Of a DNA stretch of 5,779 nucleotides, positions 4,445-5,779 are shown in pieces (within the stretch, counting starts at the first letter, position 1; each line of letters opens with the position of its first letter). This stretch comes from Candidatus Calidifonticultor daggyaiensis (GTDB taxonomy: Bacteria > Actinomycetota > Humimicrobiia > Humimicrobiales > Humimicrobiaceae): positions 1 through 5,779 of the forward strand of contig JACVJA010000115.1 of NCBI GenBank assembly GCA_015661035.1, given 5' to 3'. The notes under the pieces were generated by a model that saw only the letters and a list, made by a program, of their open reading frames with translations, was not told where the DNA came from and did not search any database. Made by a program: the position numbers and the translations under genes.

Positions 4445-5779
4445 ATTCTTTTGTTTCAAGTTTTAGCCATCTTTCAACAAGATAACTTTTTAGTCGTTCA
4501 AATACACCAGCATTTCCTTCAACAACTGCATCTGCGATTTCTTCATCAAAATATTCAGCTTCTTTTATAAATGAAAAAGTTCTAATAAAATAAATTGGAA
4601 CAAGAGAATTTATAATTTGTTCTTTCAAAAAACTATAGATATTTTTATTGCCTGTTTTAATATCTAAGTAACATGTATTAGAAATATTATTAGAAACATT
4701 AGAAATAATATCTTGGGTTTTAAGGTAATTTTTTATCTTTAAGTTATCCTGCAATTCTAAAATTAAATCACTACTAGCATCTGAGAGTAGATTATAACAA
4801 CAAATGTAATCGTAGACAATTTTAGCCCAGACTTGAACAGGAATAACAAGGTTATTTTTTGAATTTGATATAAAACTTAAGAATTCATTATAAGTTTCTT
4901 CACTTAAGATTAGCTTCCATAAATTTTGATACTTTTCTTTACCAGTATAAAAATTTTCGAGCATCTTATTAATGTCAACTTCAATTCTTTCAACCTGGTG
5001 GAATTTAAAATCTCCAAAGATAAATCCTTGATTGCTTTTAATAATTTTTTTCCATTTGTAAGAGTAATATCCGGCTAGTTCAAACATTGTTCCAATAACT
5101 TCTTTAAACATGTTAATTAGATGCGTTCCTGGATCTTTATGGGCATGTTCTTTTACTCCTAATACACTCTGGCAAACTCTAAATCCTTCATTTAAAGCTA
5201 TTGTCGTCATCCAAATATCAATTCCAAATTTATATATATAAGGGATTTCATTCCAATGCTTTTTTTGTAAAAATACCTGCAAGGCTCCATTTGAGAAAGA
5301 GAAATCTCCACCAATGGGTTGCCTTAAGCGCAAACCATATAATGCTCTTGTAACAGGATAAACCAGTGCGTTTGTAATTGTTGCGTCATGCTTATCTCTT
5401 ATATAGTAAGGTGTTACATAGCCATAACCTAAATTTAAAACTGGTTCAACTAAATTATAACACCATTCTTCAGTTATACTTTTTGTATCAGAATCTGAAA
5501 CAACTACTACTTTTGCATCAAGAAGTCTTGCAATTTCAAATATAGTTCTAAAAGCTGATCCTTTTCCAGATGGTCCTTTATATACAGTAGTTACAATTGA
5601 AATTTGATTATTTAAATTACTTTTATTAATATTACTGCTACCATAATTATTAAGGTCAAAAGAAATATTTTGGACTACTTGTCTTGTTTTATCGCTAGAG
5701 CCACCGTCAGCGTTTACAATTAGGCAGCTTAAATCGGGGTAATACTTTCTTATACCATCAAAATAACTTGTTATAACTT
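4443..5779 (-). CDS. GT-A glycosyltransferase, glucosylglycerate/mannosylglycerate-synthase type (N-terminus missing)
   Basis: Read on the minus strand, the frame is open from the window edge to TAG at 4443-4445, giving 444 complete codons. The TTG at 5331-5333 is inside conserved sequence and is not the start. Landmarks in order are VNADGGSSDKT (5685-5717), a nucleotide-binding segment; GPSGKGSA (5553-5576); the metal-binding VVSDSDT (5484-5504); RQPIGGDFSFSN (about 5289-5324), an acceptor-side loop; FGIDIWMTT; and VKEHAHKDPG (about 5127-5156), whose histidines could complete metal binding. This order matches retaining enzymes such as glucosyl-3-phosphoglycerate, glucosylglycerate and mannosylglycerate synthases, which make compatible solutes from a nucleotide sugar in the cytoplasm. 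Probably only a few tens of N-terminal residues are missing. The C-terminal 200 or so residues are helical and less conserved. The sugar donor and acceptor are inferred from family resemblance only. It is convergent with the regulator, 17 nt apart. Confidence 0.72.
   Translation of the reverse strand, partial: VITSYFDGIRKYYPDLSCLIVNADGGSSDKTRQVVQNISFDLNNYGSSNINKSNLNNQISIVTTVYKGPSGKGSAFRTIFEIARLLDAKVVVVSDSDTKSITEEWCYNLVEPVLNLGYGYVTPYYIRDKHDATITNALVYPVTRALYGLRLRQPIGGDFSFSNGALQVFLQKKHWNEIPYIYKFGIDIWMTTIALNEGFRVCQSVLGVKEHAHKDPGTHLINMFKEVIGTMFELAGYYSYKWKKIIKSNQGFIFGDFKFHQVERIEVDINKMLENFYTGKEKYQNLWKLILSEETYNEFLSFISNSKNNLVIPVQVWAKIVYDYICCYNLLSDASSDLILELQDNLKIKNYLKTQDIISNVSNNISNTCYLDIKTGNKNIYSFLKEQIINSLVPIYFIRTFSFIKEAEYFDEEIADAVVEGNAGVFERLKSYLVERWLKLETKE

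Noticed and set aside
5331..5333. TTG as the start of the glycosyltransferase gene
   Set aside because: The frame continues upstream to the window edge and encodes conserved glycosyltransferase motifs (VNADGGSSDKT, GPSGKGS, DSD), so the gene starts beyond the window.

Overview
The window is AT-rich bacterial DNA. Coding regions use many AAA, ATA, TTA and AGA codons, and the gaps between genes are almost pure A/T. Shine-Dalgarno sites are canonical (AGGAGG, AAAGGAG). This suits a low-GC bacterium such as a clostridial, halanaerobial or candidate-phylum anaerobe, but the sequence alone does not fix the lineage. I see no rRNA, tRNA, CRISPR array, insertion sequence or convincing GC-rich terminator.

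Layout. (1) 1-459 (+): C-terminal half of an aldo/keto reductase, cut by the window start. (2) 460-735: AT-rich gap with short tandem repeats, then an A-rich leader. (3) 736-1641 and 1643-2593 (+): a split transketolase, with an N-terminal thiamine-diphosphate subunit followed 1 nt later by the C-terminal subunit. (4) 2594-2763: AT gap with a weak dyad and phased AATTTAAG repeats. (5) 2764-3207 (+): an RpiB/LacA/LacB-family sugar isomerase that keeps the catalytic Cys-Gly-Thr-Gly loop but has lost the usual ring-opening and phosphate-contact residues. (6) 3208-3456: AT gap with a hairpin-like dyad and an 11-bp tandem repeat. (7) 3457-4425 (+): a SorC-family sugar-responsive regulator. (8) 4443-5779 (-): a convergent GT-A glycosyltransferase of the glucosylglycerate/mannosylglycerate-synthase type, missing its N-terminus at the window edge.

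How the genes fit together. Two transketolase subunits, a divergent RpiB-like isomerase and a SorC regulator form a compact, probably inducible carbohydrate module. The altered active sites suggest a non-standard substrate rather than ordinary ribose-5-phosphate metabolism. The hypotheses I consider are a tetrulose-phosphate pathway (DerI/EryI-like), the sulfoglycolytic transketolase pathway (SqwG/SqwH plus the isomerase SqwI), or an apulose-phosphate-type transketolase. The sequence does not decide between them. The flanking aldo/keto reductase and glycosyltransferase may be unrelated to this module.
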